64,000 bases of DNA from assembly GCF_024499015.1 (NCBI RefSeq), contig NZ_CP098604.1:434001-498000 (forward strand), written 5' to 3'. This document shows, in pieces, positions 1 to 8,959 of this stretch (the stretch's first letter is position 1; every line of letters starts with the position of its first letter). Position numbers and translations under genes: made by a program. The notes under the pieces were generated by a model. That model made no database searches, was not told the DNA's origin, and worked only from the letters and a program-made list of their open reading frames with translations. The stretch comes from Xanthomonas hortorum pv. pelargonii. Its GTDB lineage: Bacteria; Pseudomonadota; Gammaproteobacteria; Xanthomonadales; Xanthomonadaceae.

Positions 1-2216
1 AACGCCTGCTTCGGGTCCTGCACGAAGCCGCCGGCACGCAAGGACAACTCGCCGCTGCGGCCCTGGTGCTGCACCCTCAACTGCTCGGCGGCAAAGCCGG
101 TGTCGCGGTAGTCGGCTTGGCCGCTGACCTGGTCGAAGGCCAGATTCCAGCGCGCATCGGCCAGCTTGGCGCCCTGCAGTGCCACCGTGCCCTGCAGATG
201 CCCGCCCACGCCCTTGCTGCGTAGCGGACGCAGCAGATCGAACGTCACCGTTGCCGGGCCCGACACCGTGAGATTGCGCAATGTGTCGCCGTAGCGACGC
301 TCCAACGGACTTTTGCGCAGCATGCTCAGCAGCTGCGTGGCGTCGGCCTGGGTGGAGGCGCGCACATAGAGTTCGGAGGTGGCGAAATTGGGAATGCCGG
401 CCTCAAGCCGGGTGATTGGCGCACCGGCCAGCTCGCCACTTCCCTGCAGGGAGAAGCCGTTGCCGAGGAAGCTCAGATCGGCCTGCACCTGCTCCATCGC
501 CGGCCACTCGGGATTGAAGGGGATCACGCCGTCGCGAATATGGCCGAACGCTTCGAAGCGCCCGTCGTTACCTTCGAACGGCCAGTCGTCCAGATCGCCG
601 CTGACCAGGCCGGTGCCGCCGGTGATCACGCCGCCGGCCACCGCCTTGTCCAGCCAGTCGATGGCGGGCTTGCTCATCTTCGAGCGGATCCAGAATTTGC
701 GCGCCACCGGCAAGGCGACATCGTCCAGTTGCGTCGCCAACTGGATGCGCGGGCGGCTGCCATCGTTCTGGAACCACAGCCCGCCGCGCACATTGGCGCC
801 GTAATCCTTGGCCTGCACCCGCAAGGCCGGCGTGGCGACCTGCCAGCCGGCGCCGTCGCGCCAGCCGACGAGCTTGCCGGCCAGCTGGATCTCATGCACC
901 ACCCCGAAGCCGGTCGGCCAGTCGAAACGCACCGTGGCATCGGGCGCGGTATCCAGCTCGACCGCCTGCGCATCGCCATCGATCTGCCCGCGCAAACCGC
1001 TGATGCCGGGCGCGTTGCCCACCGGTAGAAACGCCAATTCTTCGATCCGGCCCTGCGCGCGCAGTGCACCGCCCTGCTCGCCTGCAACCTGCAGGTCGGT
1101 CACGCGCAGCTGGGGTTTGGACAAACTCAACCAGCGCCGCAAGGTGGGCGACAGGTGGTCGCTCAATGCCGCCGCTGCGATCAGACCGGAGACATCCACA
1201 TGTTTGCCGACCACCGCGTAACGGCGCCCGCCAGCGATGCTCAGCCCATCCAACTGCTGCAATTTGGCCGCCTGGCCGAGCCGCAGCAGCGGCGCATCCA
1301 CCCGCCAGCCGCCTTCGATGGTCTGCCAGCGCGCGCGTGCCTGCAGCCGCTCCCACACCAGCGTGCGGCGTGCGGTTTCATCCGGTAGTGCGGCACCGGA
1401 CAAGCGCACCTGTTGAAGATCGGCATCCACGGTGACACCAGTGATGCGGCGCGCACGCAGTTGTGCCCACGCCTGCAGCCGTCCGCCGCCGCCATCCACA
1501 CGCATGCCGCCGACGTGCAGCAACGAGGCCCACGCGGCCAGATCTGCGGGGTCGGCTTGCGCATAGGCGCTGCCGTCGCCGCTGTTGCGATCGAACTCCA
1601 GCACGGTGGTCAACGGTGCGCGCTGCACATCGATCCATGCGTGGCTGCCGACTTTCACCGTCGAACCGCTGACACGCAGACGCAGATCGATGCGCGGCAA
1701 CGTGGTGTCCAGGCCGATCGAAGGCGCGGTCACATGCAAACGCGCCTCGGCTACCTGGATTTCGCCGAGGCGACGCAAGGCTTCCAAGGGGTCGGCACGT
1801 CGCGCGGCCGGCAAGCCCTGCACCGACCACAGGCCGTCATCGCTACGCTGCAGCGTCAGTGCCAGACCACGCAGGCGGACTTCGGTCAGCGAATGGCCGG
1901 GCAACAGGCCGGCGTACATCGCCAGCAGGATTTCGGCCTGGCCCACGCGCACTTCGCCATGCGGGCCGATCCGCAACCCATCCAGCCGCAACAGCGGACC
2001 GCGTCGGGTCCACTCGGTCTGCAGGCGATCGAAGGCAATGGGCTGGCCGGCGCGCTGACTCAGCCACGCGGCGATCTGCTGCGGCCGCTGCTCAGCAAGC
2101 GGCAACGCCTGGCTGGCCGCACCCACCAGCAATGCGATCGCCACCAGCACGAGTGCGGTGGCGGTGATCGCATAGCGGCGAAACAGACGCAGACGGCGGC
2201 GCAGCGGGGTGGGCAT
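1..2216 (-). CDS. yhdP: YhdP/AsmA-like envelope protein (N-terminal part, runs off the window)
   Basis: The minus frame from ATG 2216 stays open to the left edge, about 737 codons, so the 3' part is missing. The N-terminus begins MPTPLRRRLRLF, then one hydrophobic segment (about residues 16-35), then AWLSQRAGQPIAFDRLQ and WTRRGPLLRLDGLRIG, which I recognise as the start of YhdP/TIGR02099 proteins (usually more than 1200 residues). Family knowledge: YhdP is an inner-membrane-anchored, periplasm-spanning AsmA-like protein implicated in phospholipid transport to the outer membrane. It follows rng and maf, the usual gammaproteobacterial order, with tldD expected next. The 170-bp gap to rng holds an inverted pair of GGGAAT-type repeats. 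Function is inferred from family and synteny. Confidence 0.85.
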   Translation of the reverse strand, partial: MPTPLRRRLRLFRRYAITATALVLVAIALLVGAASQALPLAEQRPQQIAAWLSQRAGQPIAFDRLQTEWTRRGPLLRLDGLRIGPHGEVRVGQAEILLAMYAGLLPGHSLTEVRLRGLALTLQRSDDGLWSVQGLPAARRADPLEALRRLGEIQVAEARLHVTAPSIGLDTTLPRIDLRLRVSGSTVKVGSHAWIDVQRAPLTTVLEFDRNSGDGSAYAQADPADLAAWASLLHVGGMRVDGGGGRLQAWAQLRARRITGVTVDADLQQVRLSGAALPDETARRTLVWERLQARARWQTIEGGWRVDAPLLRLGQAAKLQQLDGLSIAGGRRYAVVGKHVDVSGLIAAAALSDHLSPTLRRWLSLSKPQLRVTDLQVAGEQGGALRAQGRIEELAFLPVGNAPGISGLRGQIDGDAQAVELDTAPDATVRFDWPTGFGVVHEIQLAGKLVGWRDGAGWQVATPALRVQAKDYGANVRGGLWFQNDGSRPRIQLATQLDDVALPVARKFWIRSKMSKPAIDWLDKAVAGGVITGGTGLVSGDLDDWPFEGNDGRFEAFGHIRDGVIPFNPEWPAMEQVQADLSFLGNGFSLQGSGELAGAPITRLEAGIPNFATSELYVRASTQADATQLLSMLRKSPLERRYGDTLRNLTVSGPATVTFDLLRPLRSKGVGGHLQGTVALQGAKLADARWNLAFDQVSGQADYRDTGFAAEQLRVQHQGRSGELSLRAGGFVQDPKQA

Positions 2217-2220
2217 TAAC

Positions 2221-2382
2221 GGCCGGGAATGGGGAGTGGGAAATGGGGAATCGCAGGAGCAGAAAACGCGCCACACGCACGATCATCCACTTGCGCGCGC
2301 CGCCATTCTAAAGATGTCGGCAGTAACCCGCAGAGCGACTTTCGCTCCATCCCCATTCCCGATTCCCGACTCTCCATTCCCA
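2221..2382. repeat. Inverted pair of GGGAAT(C)-type repeats between rng and yhdP
   Basis: Positions 2224-2253 read as GGGAAT/GGGGA-type units on the plus strand, and 2347-2382 carry the complementary CCCATTCCCGATTCCC-type units. The two blocks are imperfect inverted copies flanking about 90 bases, so a transcript could fold into a long stem within the rng-yhdP intergenic region. The same heptad family (GGGAATC) recurs at 11221-11250 and 20114-20141. Confidence 0.7.
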
Positions 2383-2385
2383 GCC

Positions 2386-3885
2386 TCACAGCAACACCAC
2401 ATCGAACTGCTCCTGCAGATACTGGTCGTCGGACTGGAAGCGGATGCTCTTGCCCAGAAACTCCTCCAGCTCGGCCACCGCCGCCGATTCTTCGTCGGTG
2501 ATGCGCGCCACCACTTTGGACGAGGCGATCACCAGCAGCCGCGCCGCATCGAATTGGCGCACCGCACGGGTGATCTCGCGGAAGATCTCGTAGGTCACCG
2601 TCTCGGCGGTCTTGATGGTGCCGCGCCCGCTGCACTGGCCGCAGGTTTCCGACAGCTGCCGCTCCAGGCTTTCGACGGTGCGCTTGCGGGTCATCTCGAC
2701 CAGGCCCAGCGGCGAGAATTCGTACACCGTGGTCTTGGCGTGATCGCGTGCCAGCGCCTTTTCCAGCGTGCGCAGTACCTGGCGGCGATGCTCGGCGTCG
2801 TCCATGTCGATGAAGTCGATGATGATGATCCCGCCCAGGTGGCGCAGCCGCAGCTGCCGCGCCACCGCTTGCGCGGCTTCCAGGTTGGTGCGGAACACGG
2901 TTTCCTCGAGATTGCGCTGGCCGACGAACGAACCGGTGTTGACGTCGATGGTGGTCATCGCCTCGGTCTGGTCGATCACCAGATAGCCACCGGACTTGAG
3001 CGGCACCTGCTTGTTCAGCGCGCGCCCGATCTCGTCCTCGACCCCGTACAGGTCGAAGATCGGCCGGTCGCCGGTATACAGCTCCAGCCGCTCGGCCAGC
3101 ACCGGCATGTACTTGGCCACGAACGCCTGCAGCTGCACGAAGGTTTCGTTGGAATCGACCTTGACCTTCTCCACGTCGCGGCGGATCAGATCGCGCACCG
3201 CACGCAGCGGCAGGCTCAGGTCTTCATAGATGATGCTGCACGGCGGCGCTTCGCGGCCGCGCCGCTCCACCACGTTCCAGACCCGCGACAGATAGGCGAT
3301 GTCCTCGGCCAGCGCCTCGGCCGGCTGGCCTTCGGCATTGGTACGGATGATGTAACCAAAGCCGCCGTGCTGGGCCGAGACCTCGCTGACGATGGTCTTC
3401 AGGCGCAGCCGCTCGGCCTCGTCTTCGATCCGCGCCGACACCCCGACGATCTTTGACTGCGGCAGCAGCACCAGATAGCGCGAGGGAATGCTGATCTGGG
3501 TGGTCAGCCGCGCGCCCTTGGTGCCGATCGGGTCCTTGACCACCTGCACCACGATGTCCTGGCCGTCGCGCAACAGCTCCACGATCGGCACCGAGGCCGC
3601 CGGCGGCGGCGGAATCGGGGTCTCTTCGGTATCGACAACGCTGGCCGGCGCCGGCGCCGGGCGGATCACGTCGTTGGCGTGCAGGAACGCGGCGCGCTCC
3701 AGGCCCAGTTCCACGAACGCCGCCTGCATGCCGGGCATCACCCGCTGCACCTTGCCCTTGTAGATATTGCCGACCACGCCACGGCGCCAACCGCGCTCGA
3801 TATGCAGTTCCTGCAGCATGCCGTTCTCGATCACCGCCACGCGGGTCTCGCGCGGAGTGACGTTGACCAAAATCTCTTCCGACAT
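2386..3885 (-). CDS. rng: Ribonuclease G
   Basis: This 499-residue protein is an endoribonuclease that matures the 16S rRNA 5' end and takes part in mRNA decay. It aligns by eye along its length with E. coli RNase G (489 residues): [18 protein letters not shown] at the start, the S1 domain with GNIYKGKVQRVMPGMQAAFV, RLTTQISIPSRYLVLLP, catalytic Asp in DVNTG (about D314) and IIDFID (about D357), the Zn-link CGQC (about C415/C418), and EQFDVVLL at the C-terminus. An insertion rich in Pro and Ala (about 76-99) sits in the S1 region. The start is ATG 3885; a TTG one codon upstream is less likely. ATG overlaps the maf stop as TGATG, so maf and rng are probably translationally coupled. Confidence 0.97.
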   Translation of the reverse strand: MSEEILVNVTPRETRVAVIENGMLQELHIERGWRRGVVGNIYKGKVQRVMPGMQAAFVELGLERAAFLHANDVIRPAPAPASVVDTEETPIPPPPAASVPIVELLRDGQDIVVQVVKDPIGTKGARLTTQISIPSRYLVLLPQSKIVGVSARIEDEAERLRLKTIVSEVSAQHGGFGYIIRTNAEGQPAEALAEDIAYLSRVWNVVERRGREAPPCSIIYEDLSLPLRAVRDLIRRDVEKVKVDSNETFVQLQAFVAKYMPVLAERLELYTGDRPIFDLYGVEDEIGRALNKQVPLKSGGYLVIDQTEAMTTIDVNTGSFVGQRNLEETVFRTNLEAAQAVARQLRLRHLGGIIIIDFIDMDDAEHRRQVLRTLEKALARDHAKTTVYEFSPLGLVEMTRKRTVESLERQLSETCGQCSGRGTIKTAETVTYEIFREITRAVRQFDAARLLVIASSKVVARITDEESAAVAELEEFLGKSIRFQSDDQYLQEQFDVVLL

Positions 3886-4457
3886 CAATGCGCTCCGAAG
3901 GCTGTGAGCAACTGCGAGGTGTGAAATAAGGGCAATCCCATCACGCCGGAATAGCTACCGGACAGATGGCTGATAAAACGTTCGGCGCGTCCCTGGATCG
4001 CGTAAGCGCCGGCCTTGCCCATCGGCTCGCCGCAGGCCGCATAGGCGGCGATCTGCGCAGCATCGAGCGTGTCGAACGTGACCTCCGATACCACCAACGC
4101 CTGTGCCGGGGCACGTTGTGCGCAGACTAGAACCACCGCCGTGAGCACCTGGTGGGTGCGCCCTGACAGCAAGCTCAACATCGCGATCGCATCGGCCACA
4201 TCGACCGGCTTGCCGAACACCCGCTCGCCCAACACCACCTCGGTATCGGAGCCCAGCACGATCGCATCGGGGTCGCTGGCCTGCACCTGCGCCAGCCCGG
4301 CGCGCGCCTTGTCCAGCGCAACGCGTTGCACGTAGTGCGCGGGCGATTCGTCGGGCGCGCGCAGCTCGGGCATGTCCAGTTGCAAGGTCTGGAACGGCAC
4401 ATCCAGGCGTTGCAGGAGTTCTTGTCGGCGCGGCGACCGGGAGGCGAGATAAAGCAT
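3885..4457 (-). CDS. maf: Maf nucleoside triphosphate pyrophosphatase
   Basis: This 190-residue Maf/HAM1-fold enzyme hydrolyses dTTP/UTP or modified NTPs to the monophosphate and is linked to house-cleaning of the nucleotide pool. The Maf signature [10 protein letters not shown] follows MLYLA at the N-terminus, GSDTEVVLG and the GRTHQVLT segment lie in the middle, and [10 protein letters not shown] is near the end. The open frame extends 17 codons further upstream, but the family starts at [11 protein letters not shown] (ATG 4457). The downstream overlap TGATG with rng indicates an operon. Which Maf subfamily (YhdE dTTP/UTP type or YceF m7GTP type) cannot be fixed by eye; synteny with rng favours the YhdE type. 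Confidence 0.93.
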   Translation of the reverse strand: MLYLASRSPRRQELLQRLDVPFQTLQLDMPELRAPDESPAHYVQRVALDKARAGLAQVQASDPDAIVLGSDTEVVLGERVFGKPVDVADAIAMLSLLSGRTHQVLTAVVLVCAQRAPAQALVVSEVTFDTLDAAQIAAYAACGEPMGKAGAYAIQGRAERFISHLSGSYSGVMGLPLFHTSQLLTAFGAH

Positions 4458-4579
4458 CCTTCCAGCATACCTGTTGCCCATGCTCGCCCGCTTGCTTGCA
4501 TGGGACACAGTGGTCGCGTTCGACTCACAACATGTTCATCGAACTCACAACACGCTCTGCACACAGACAAGGAGATCTC

Positions 4580-5314
4580 ATGCGTACCACCTTCAAGCCG
4601 TTGTTGCTGGCCCTCTCGATCGCTGCCGGAACCGCCATGACCGCCCATGCTCAACCTGCGTCGAGTTACACCATTCCCAACGACGGCACCTTGCTCAATG
4701 TGTCGGCCGAAGCAGAAGCCAAGCGCGTGCCGGACATCGCCACGCTGTCTGCCGGCGTGGTCACCCAGGCTGCCGACGGCAACGCCGCCATGCGCCAGAA
4801 CGCCGAGCAGATGAACAAGGTGCTGGCCGCCGTCAAGGCCGCCGGCATCGCCGACAAGGATGTGCAGACCAGCGGCATCAACCTCAGCCCGCAGTACACC
4901 TACAAAGAAAACGAAGCGCCCAAGATCAACGGCTACCAGGCCAGCAACACGGTCAACCTCAAGGTCCGCGACATCACCCGCCTGGGCAAGGTGCTCGACG
5001 CCCTGGTCGCCCAGGGCGCCAACGACATCAACGGCCCCAGCTTCTCGATCGACCAGCCCGAGCCGGTCTACGACGAAGCACGCGTGGCCGCACTGAAGAA
5101 GGCCCAGGCCCGCGCCGACACCTACGCCAAGTCGCTCGGCCTGAAGGTGCGCCGCATCGTCAGCATCTCCGAAGGCCGCAGCGGTGGCGGCGTGCGCCCG
5201 ATGATGATGGCCGCCTCGATGCGCTCGGCCAAGGTCGAGATGGACACCCCGGTCGCACCGGGCGAAAGCACGCTGTCGATCAACCTGGATGTGACGTTCG
5301 AATTGGGGCGTTGA
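4580..5314 (+). CDS. SIMPL (DUF541) domain periplasmic protein
   Basis: This 244-residue exported protein has a signal peptide of about 24 residues ending AMTAHA. It is followed by the SIMPL/DUF541 domain: LLNVSAEAEAKRVPDIATLSAG, alternating beta and alpha elements, and SINLDVTFEL at the end. E. coli YggE, of the same family, is linked to oxidative stress tolerance, but the molecular activity is unknown. ATG 4580 is chosen because AAGGAGA lies just upstream and the signal peptide follows at once; an earlier ATG at 4496 has neither. The gene is divergent from maf across 122 bp and ends at a strong terminator. It stands alone on the plus strand inside a minus-strand housekeeping block. Confidence 0.9.
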   Translation: MRTTFKPLLLALSIAAGTAMTAHAQPASSYTIPNDGTLLNVSAEAEAKRVPDIATLSAGVVTQAADGNAAMRQNAEQMNKVLAAVKAAGIADKDVQTSGINLSPQYTYKENEAPKINGYQASNTVNLKVRDITRLGKVLDALVAQGANDINGPSFSIDQPEPVYDEARVAALKKAQARADTYAKSLGLKVRRIVSISEGRSGGGVRPMMMAASMRSAKVEMDTPVAPGESTLSINLDVTFELGR

Positions 5315-5349
5315 CCGGATCGAAACCGAGCGTGATCTGGTTTTTCTGA

Positions 5350-5378
5350 CTGCCCTCTCCTGAGGGCAGTTTTTTTTT
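5350..5378 (+). terminator. Rho-independent terminator after the SIMPL gene
   Basis: A perfect 8-bp stem CTGCCCTC (5350-5357) and GAGGGCAG (5362-5369) with a 4-base loop is followed by nine T residues (5370-5378). It sits 35 bases after the SIMPL stop codon. This is the clearest intrinsic terminator in the left half of the window. Confidence 0.93.
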
Positions 5379-5624
5379 GGGAAAACCGAAAATTCTGCTG
5401 CCTCGCCTTGCCGTGTCACCTGCAACGGCCTGTCGTCGTACGCGAGTCTGCCGCACCAGCCAAGCAGCCCGAATCGATACGCCCGGAGTCAATCAGCGAG
5501 CCATCGCCGGCGCTGCGAAATCACTTGTGTCCACACAAAGGTCGCGGTAAACCTACGTCACCGGATGGTGGTGTGCGTCCGGGTCGCGCTGGTCCGTTCC
5601 GCAGTTCCGTTGAGGAGGTGGATG

Positions 5625-6305
5625 ATGGTTCTCACGCAATCGAAGGTTTCTTCCCGATCCACAGGCATCGACAGCTCGCGCGTTCTGGCGATGAGTACGG
5701 CCGTGGCGTTGCATTTACTGGCCGGCGGGCTGTTGCTGATTCCGCTCTCGTACCGGGCGATTCCGCAGCAGCCTACGCCCAAAGAGCGTTGGGTCATGCC
5801 GATGACGGTCCCAACGCCACCCGCCCCGCCAGCGGTGTTCCCAATCGAAGTGAAGTTCAAGCCACAGGCGACGCAGACACCGCCGACCACCGTGCCGGTG
5901 CAGGTACAGGTGCAAACACCAGTGGTGAATCAGGCACCGTTGGTGGACAGCGCAGCGCTTGCCTTGCCCGCTGTCTCCGACGCGATAGCTGACAGCGCTC
6001 CGGCCATTGCCGCACCCAGCGGCCCGGTCGAGGCAGGCCAACTGCAGTATCTGAGCTCACCGGCGCCGGGTTACCCGGTGGCCGCATTGCGTGCCGGGCA
6101 GCAAGGCACGGTGCTGCTGCGCGTGTTGGTCGGTACCGATGGGCGCCCGGCCGAAGTGAGCGTCCAGACCAGCAGCGGCCATCGCGCACTCGATCTGGCT
6201 GCACGTAGCCAGGTGCTGCGCAGTTGGCGTTTCCAGCCGGCGATGCAGAATGGCCAGGCCGTGCAGGCATATGGCCTGGTGCCGGTGAGTTTTTCGTTGA
6301 ATTGA
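5625..6305 (+). CDS. TonB family protein
   Basis: The 226-residue protein has the TonB layout: a short cytoplasmic N-terminus, one transmembrane helix (about residues 20-40, AVALHLLAGGLLLIPLSY), a Pro/Val/Gln-rich periplasmic spacer with PTPPAPPAVFP and VPVQVQVQTPVV, and a C-terminal TonB domain (about 145-226) with PAPGYPVAALRAGQQGTVLLRVLVGTDGRP and LRSWRFQPA. It would pass proton-motive energy to outer-membrane receptors. Two ATGs lie in tandem; GGAGG at 5614-5618 is better spaced for ATG 5625 than 5622. No exbB or exbD lies beside it, so it must use a complex encoded elsewhere, or it is an accessory TonB. Two TonB-dependent receptors occur near 54 and 58 kb. Confidence 0.88.
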   Translation: MVLTQSKVSSRSTGIDSSRVLAMSTAVALHLLAGGLLLIPLSYRAIPQQPTPKERWVMPMTVPTPPAPPAVFPIEVKFKPQATQTPPTTVPVQVQVQTPVVNQAPLVDSAALALPAVSDAIADSAPAIAAPSGPVEAGQLQYLSSPAPGYPVAALRAGQQGTVLLRVLVGTDGRPAEVSVQTSSGHRALDLAARSQVLRSWRFQPAMQNGQAVQAYGLVPVSFSLN

Positions 6306-6318
6306 GTGGTACTCGGGT

Positions 6319-6345
6319 GCGGCGACTCGGGCTTCGAGTCGCCGC
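6319..6345. other. Hairpin downstream of the TonB gene
   Basis: GCGGCGACTC (6319-6328) pairs perfectly with GAGTCGCCGC (6336-6345); a further G-C pair closes the loop. It lies 14 bases after the TonB stop. No T-tract follows on either strand, so it is at best an imperfect terminator or an mRNA 3' stabiliser. The rest of 6306-6556 shows nothing else I can support. Confidence 0.55.
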
Positions 6346-6556
6346 ATTCAAGCAGTGCGCCGCATCAGACCGGCATGGAAGCGCTCTTGGAGCAGGTGCT
6401 CGTGCAATGGATTTCCAATTGTCGGGCACAGCCTCCTGACGAGGGCTCGCGATGCAATATCAGCAGCACACACGATCCATTGCAGCGTTGACCGGCTGGT
6501 CACCACGACAGGCAACAGCACCGGCTATTGGCACACCGCAAAATCTTGGTCACCAC

Positions 6557-7027
6557 TCACGCGCGGTGATACGGATGATTGGCCAACATCGCCGCAGCGC
6601 GATACAGCTGCTCGGCGACGATCAGGCGCACCAGCATGTGCGGCAGGGTCAACGGGCCGATCGACCAGCTCTCGCTGGCTGTTTTCAGCACATCGGCGGA
6701 GTGACCTTCGGGGCCGCCGATCAGGAATGCCAGATCGCGACCCTGCCCGCGCCAGTGCTCCATGCGTTGGGCGAGCTGCTCCGAACTGAGCGGGCGACCC
6801 GGGATATCGAGCGCCACCACGTAGGCGTTCTTGGGCAGCGCGGCGAGCACGCGGCGGCCTTCGTCGTCGGTGGCGCGTTGCGCGTCGCGGCCCTTGCCGC
6901 GCAGGCCGGGTTCGATCTCGACCAGCTCCAGCGGCATCCAGTGCGAAAGACGTTTCTGATATTCGGCAAAGCCCTGCGCCACCCAGGCCGGTGCGCGCTC
7001 GCCGGTAGCGATGAGTCGGCATTTCAT
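6557..7027 (-). CDS. rlmH: 23S rRNA (pseudouridine1915-N3)-methyltransferase RlmH
   Basis: RlmH is a SPOUT-class, SAM-dependent enzyme that methylates pseudouridine 1915 in helix 69 of 23S rRNA. The product is 156 residues, the family's normal length (E. coli 155). Visible features are MKCRLIATGERAPAWV at the start, the LDIPGRPLSSEQLA segment, the cofactor-knot glycine motif FLIGGPEG, and the C-terminal LTLPHMLVRLIVAEQLYRA. The start is ATG 7027; a GTG one codon before it gives no family match. In relatives rlmH usually follows rsfS directly; here the J-domain gene and a plus-strand PhoX gene intervene. Confidence 0.97.
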   Translation of the reverse strand: MKCRLIATGERAPAWVAQGFAEYQKRLSHWMPLELVEIEPGLRGKGRDAQRATDDEGRRVLAALPKNAYVVALDIPGRPLSSEQLAQRMEHWRGQGRDLAFLIGGPEGHSADVLKTASESWSIGPLTLPHMLVRLIVAEQLYRAAAMLANHPYHRA

Positions 7028-7148
7028 CACGACATGATATCCGCGTCACAGCCCGGGCATCGGAACCACGTCGATCACAGCGGTGTCATGGTGCGGTTAC
7101 AGCGGGCATCTAGCGTCGGCGCACTACCCAGCCAGCAGGAGTCGTTCG

Positions 7149-8690
7149 ATGCCGATTTTCGATCCCGCCCGCCGCCAGGTGCTCAAGGGCAGCGCAGCCG
7201 TCATGGCCGCCGGTGCGCTTGGCAGCTTGAGCGCGCTGCAATCGCGCCAGGCCCAGGCCGCCACCAGCACCTCCCCACCGTTGCAGCTGGCACCCGTACC
7301 CAGCCGCTATGGCCCGCTCGCCCCGGTCGCCGACCAGAGCACCGGGCTGCCGCTGCTGCAGCTGCCGCGCGGTTTCAGCTACCGCTCGTTCGGCTGGAGC
7401 GGCGATCGCATGGACGATGGCCAGCCCTGCCCCGACCGTCATGACGGCATGGCCGTGGTCGGCCTGCGTCGGCCCGACTGGCGCCCCGGCAGCGACCCGC
7501 TGCGCGGTCTGGAATATGTGCTGATCCGCAACCACGAGCGCGGCGCTACCACGCCGTTCCGCGCACCAGCGATGTACGACACCGGCATCGTCAGCGGCAC
7601 CCAACTGGCCGGTGGCGGCACCACCACCTTGAGCTACGGTCGCCGCGGTTGGGGCAGCCTGGAGCCGAGCCTGGGCGGCACGCTGGTCAACTGCGCCGGT
7701 GGCCCCACGCCGTGGGGCACGTGGCTGAGCTGCGAAGAGATCAAGACCAATGCGGTCTCCAGCACAGGCCGCAAGCACGGCTACGTGTTCGAGGTAGACC
7801 CGGACAGCCAGCGCACCACCGGCCGCCCGCTGGTCGGGCTGGGCCGCTTCAGCCATGAAGCGGTGGCGATCGATCCGCGCACCGGCATCGTCTATCTCAC
7901 CGAAGACGACCGCAACAAGGCCGGCCTGTATCGCTTCATCCCAAACGACCGTCGCGGCCGCAATGGCTCACTGGAAAATGGCGGCCGGCTGCAGGCCGCA
8001 CGCGTGCGTGGGCGGCGCAATGCCGACCTCACCGTCGCCAGCATCGGCCAGCAGTTCCAGCTGGAATGGGTGGATATTTCCGAGCCCGATCTGGATGGCA
8101 TCGCCGCACCGGCCGGCTTTCCCGATATCGGCGCCAACGACACCCTGAGCGGGCCGTGTGCGCAGGCCTGGGCCGACGGCGCGCTGCGCATGAGCCGTGG
8201 CGAAGGCATCTGGTACAGCTACGGCAAACTGTTCATCGTCGACAACAGCACCGGCGTGGATGCACAGGGCCGGCGCGGTTACGGCAACGGCGCGGTATGG
8301 GTGCTGGATCTGTTTACGCAACGCTTGAGCGCACTGTTCGTCAGCGGCAACCAGCTGGCCGCGCACAACCCGGACAACGTCACCGTCAGCGCACGCGGTG
8401 GCGTGGTGCTGTGCGAAGACGGCGGGGAGAGTCCGGACGAATACGGTCCCGGCGCGCGCCTGCTCGGGCTCACCCGTGGCGGCGAATCGTTCTATCTGGC
8501 CAAGAACAATGTGCAGCTGACGTCGCAACAGATCGCCGATGCCGGCAAGACCATTGCCGAAGGCGATTACCGCGGCACCGAGTTCTGCGGCGCGTGCTGG
8601 GATCCATTGGCGCGCACTTTGTTCGTCAACATCCAGACGCCGGGGATTACGTTGGCGATCACCGGGCCGTGGGAGCGCGGGCCGTTGTGA
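7149..8690 (+). CDS. PhoX/DUF839 family Tat-exported phosphatase-like protein
   Basis: The 513-residue protein begins with a Tat signal: RRQVLKGSAAVMAAG at about residues 9-23, with cleavage near SRQAQA, so it is exported folded, probably with a cofactor. The rest is a DUF839/PhoX beta-propeller type: LEYVLIRNHERG, GGTLVNCAGGPTPWGTWLSCEE, GRFSHEAVAIDP, TGIVYLTEDD and AHNPDNVTVS. PhoX enzymes are Ca/Fe-dependent alkaline phosphatases; whether this member is a true phosphatase is not shown by sequence alone. ATG 7149 has AGGAG about 9 bases upstream; the open frame extends 22 codons further without a signal. It is divergent from rlmH and interrupts the rsfS-rlmH cluster. Confidence 0.87.
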   Translation: MPIFDPARRQVLKGSAAVMAAGALGSLSALQSRQAQAATSTSPPLQLAPVPSRYGPLAPVADQSTGLPLLQLPRGFSYRSFGWSGDRMDDGQPCPDRHDGMAVVGLRRPDWRPGSDPLRGLEYVLIRNHERGATTPFRAPAMYDTGIVSGTQLAGGGTTTLSYGRRGWGSLEPSLGGTLVNCAGGPTPWGTWLSCEEIKTNAVSSTGRKHGYVFEVDPDSQRTTGRPLVGLGRFSHEAVAIDPRTGIVYLTEDDRNKAGLYRFIPNDRRGRNGSLENGGRLQAARVRGRRNADLTVASIGQQFQLEWVDISEPDLDGIAAPAGFPDIGANDTLSGPCAQAWADGALRMSRGEGIWYSYGKLFIVDNSTGVDAQGRRGYGNGAVWVLDLFTQRLSALFVSGNQLAAHNPDNVTVSARGGVVLCEDGGESPDEYGPGARLLGLTRGGESFYLAKNNVQLTSQQIADAGKTIAEGDYRGTEFCGACWDPLARTLFVNIQTPGITLAITGPWERGPL

Positions 8691-8959
8691 GCCTGCTGTC
8701 GTGGGCCTGCAATTGGGAGCCTGCCTGTTGTAGGCCGGTTTTTATAAGCCGGCATATATAAGAAATTAGCCCAGGCCACCGCAGCCGAACGGACAAGCAG
8801 CCGTTCGGCAGTGGCATCGACCCAGCAGCCGGCACAGTGCCGTGCATGCACTCGTCTCATCTGCACAACGGGCAGCGTCTCCGACCGAGACTGCGCACAG
8901 CACGCGCGCTCACCAGCAGTGGCGTGGGTGCAACCTGAAAACCACGCTCAGTCCCGTGA

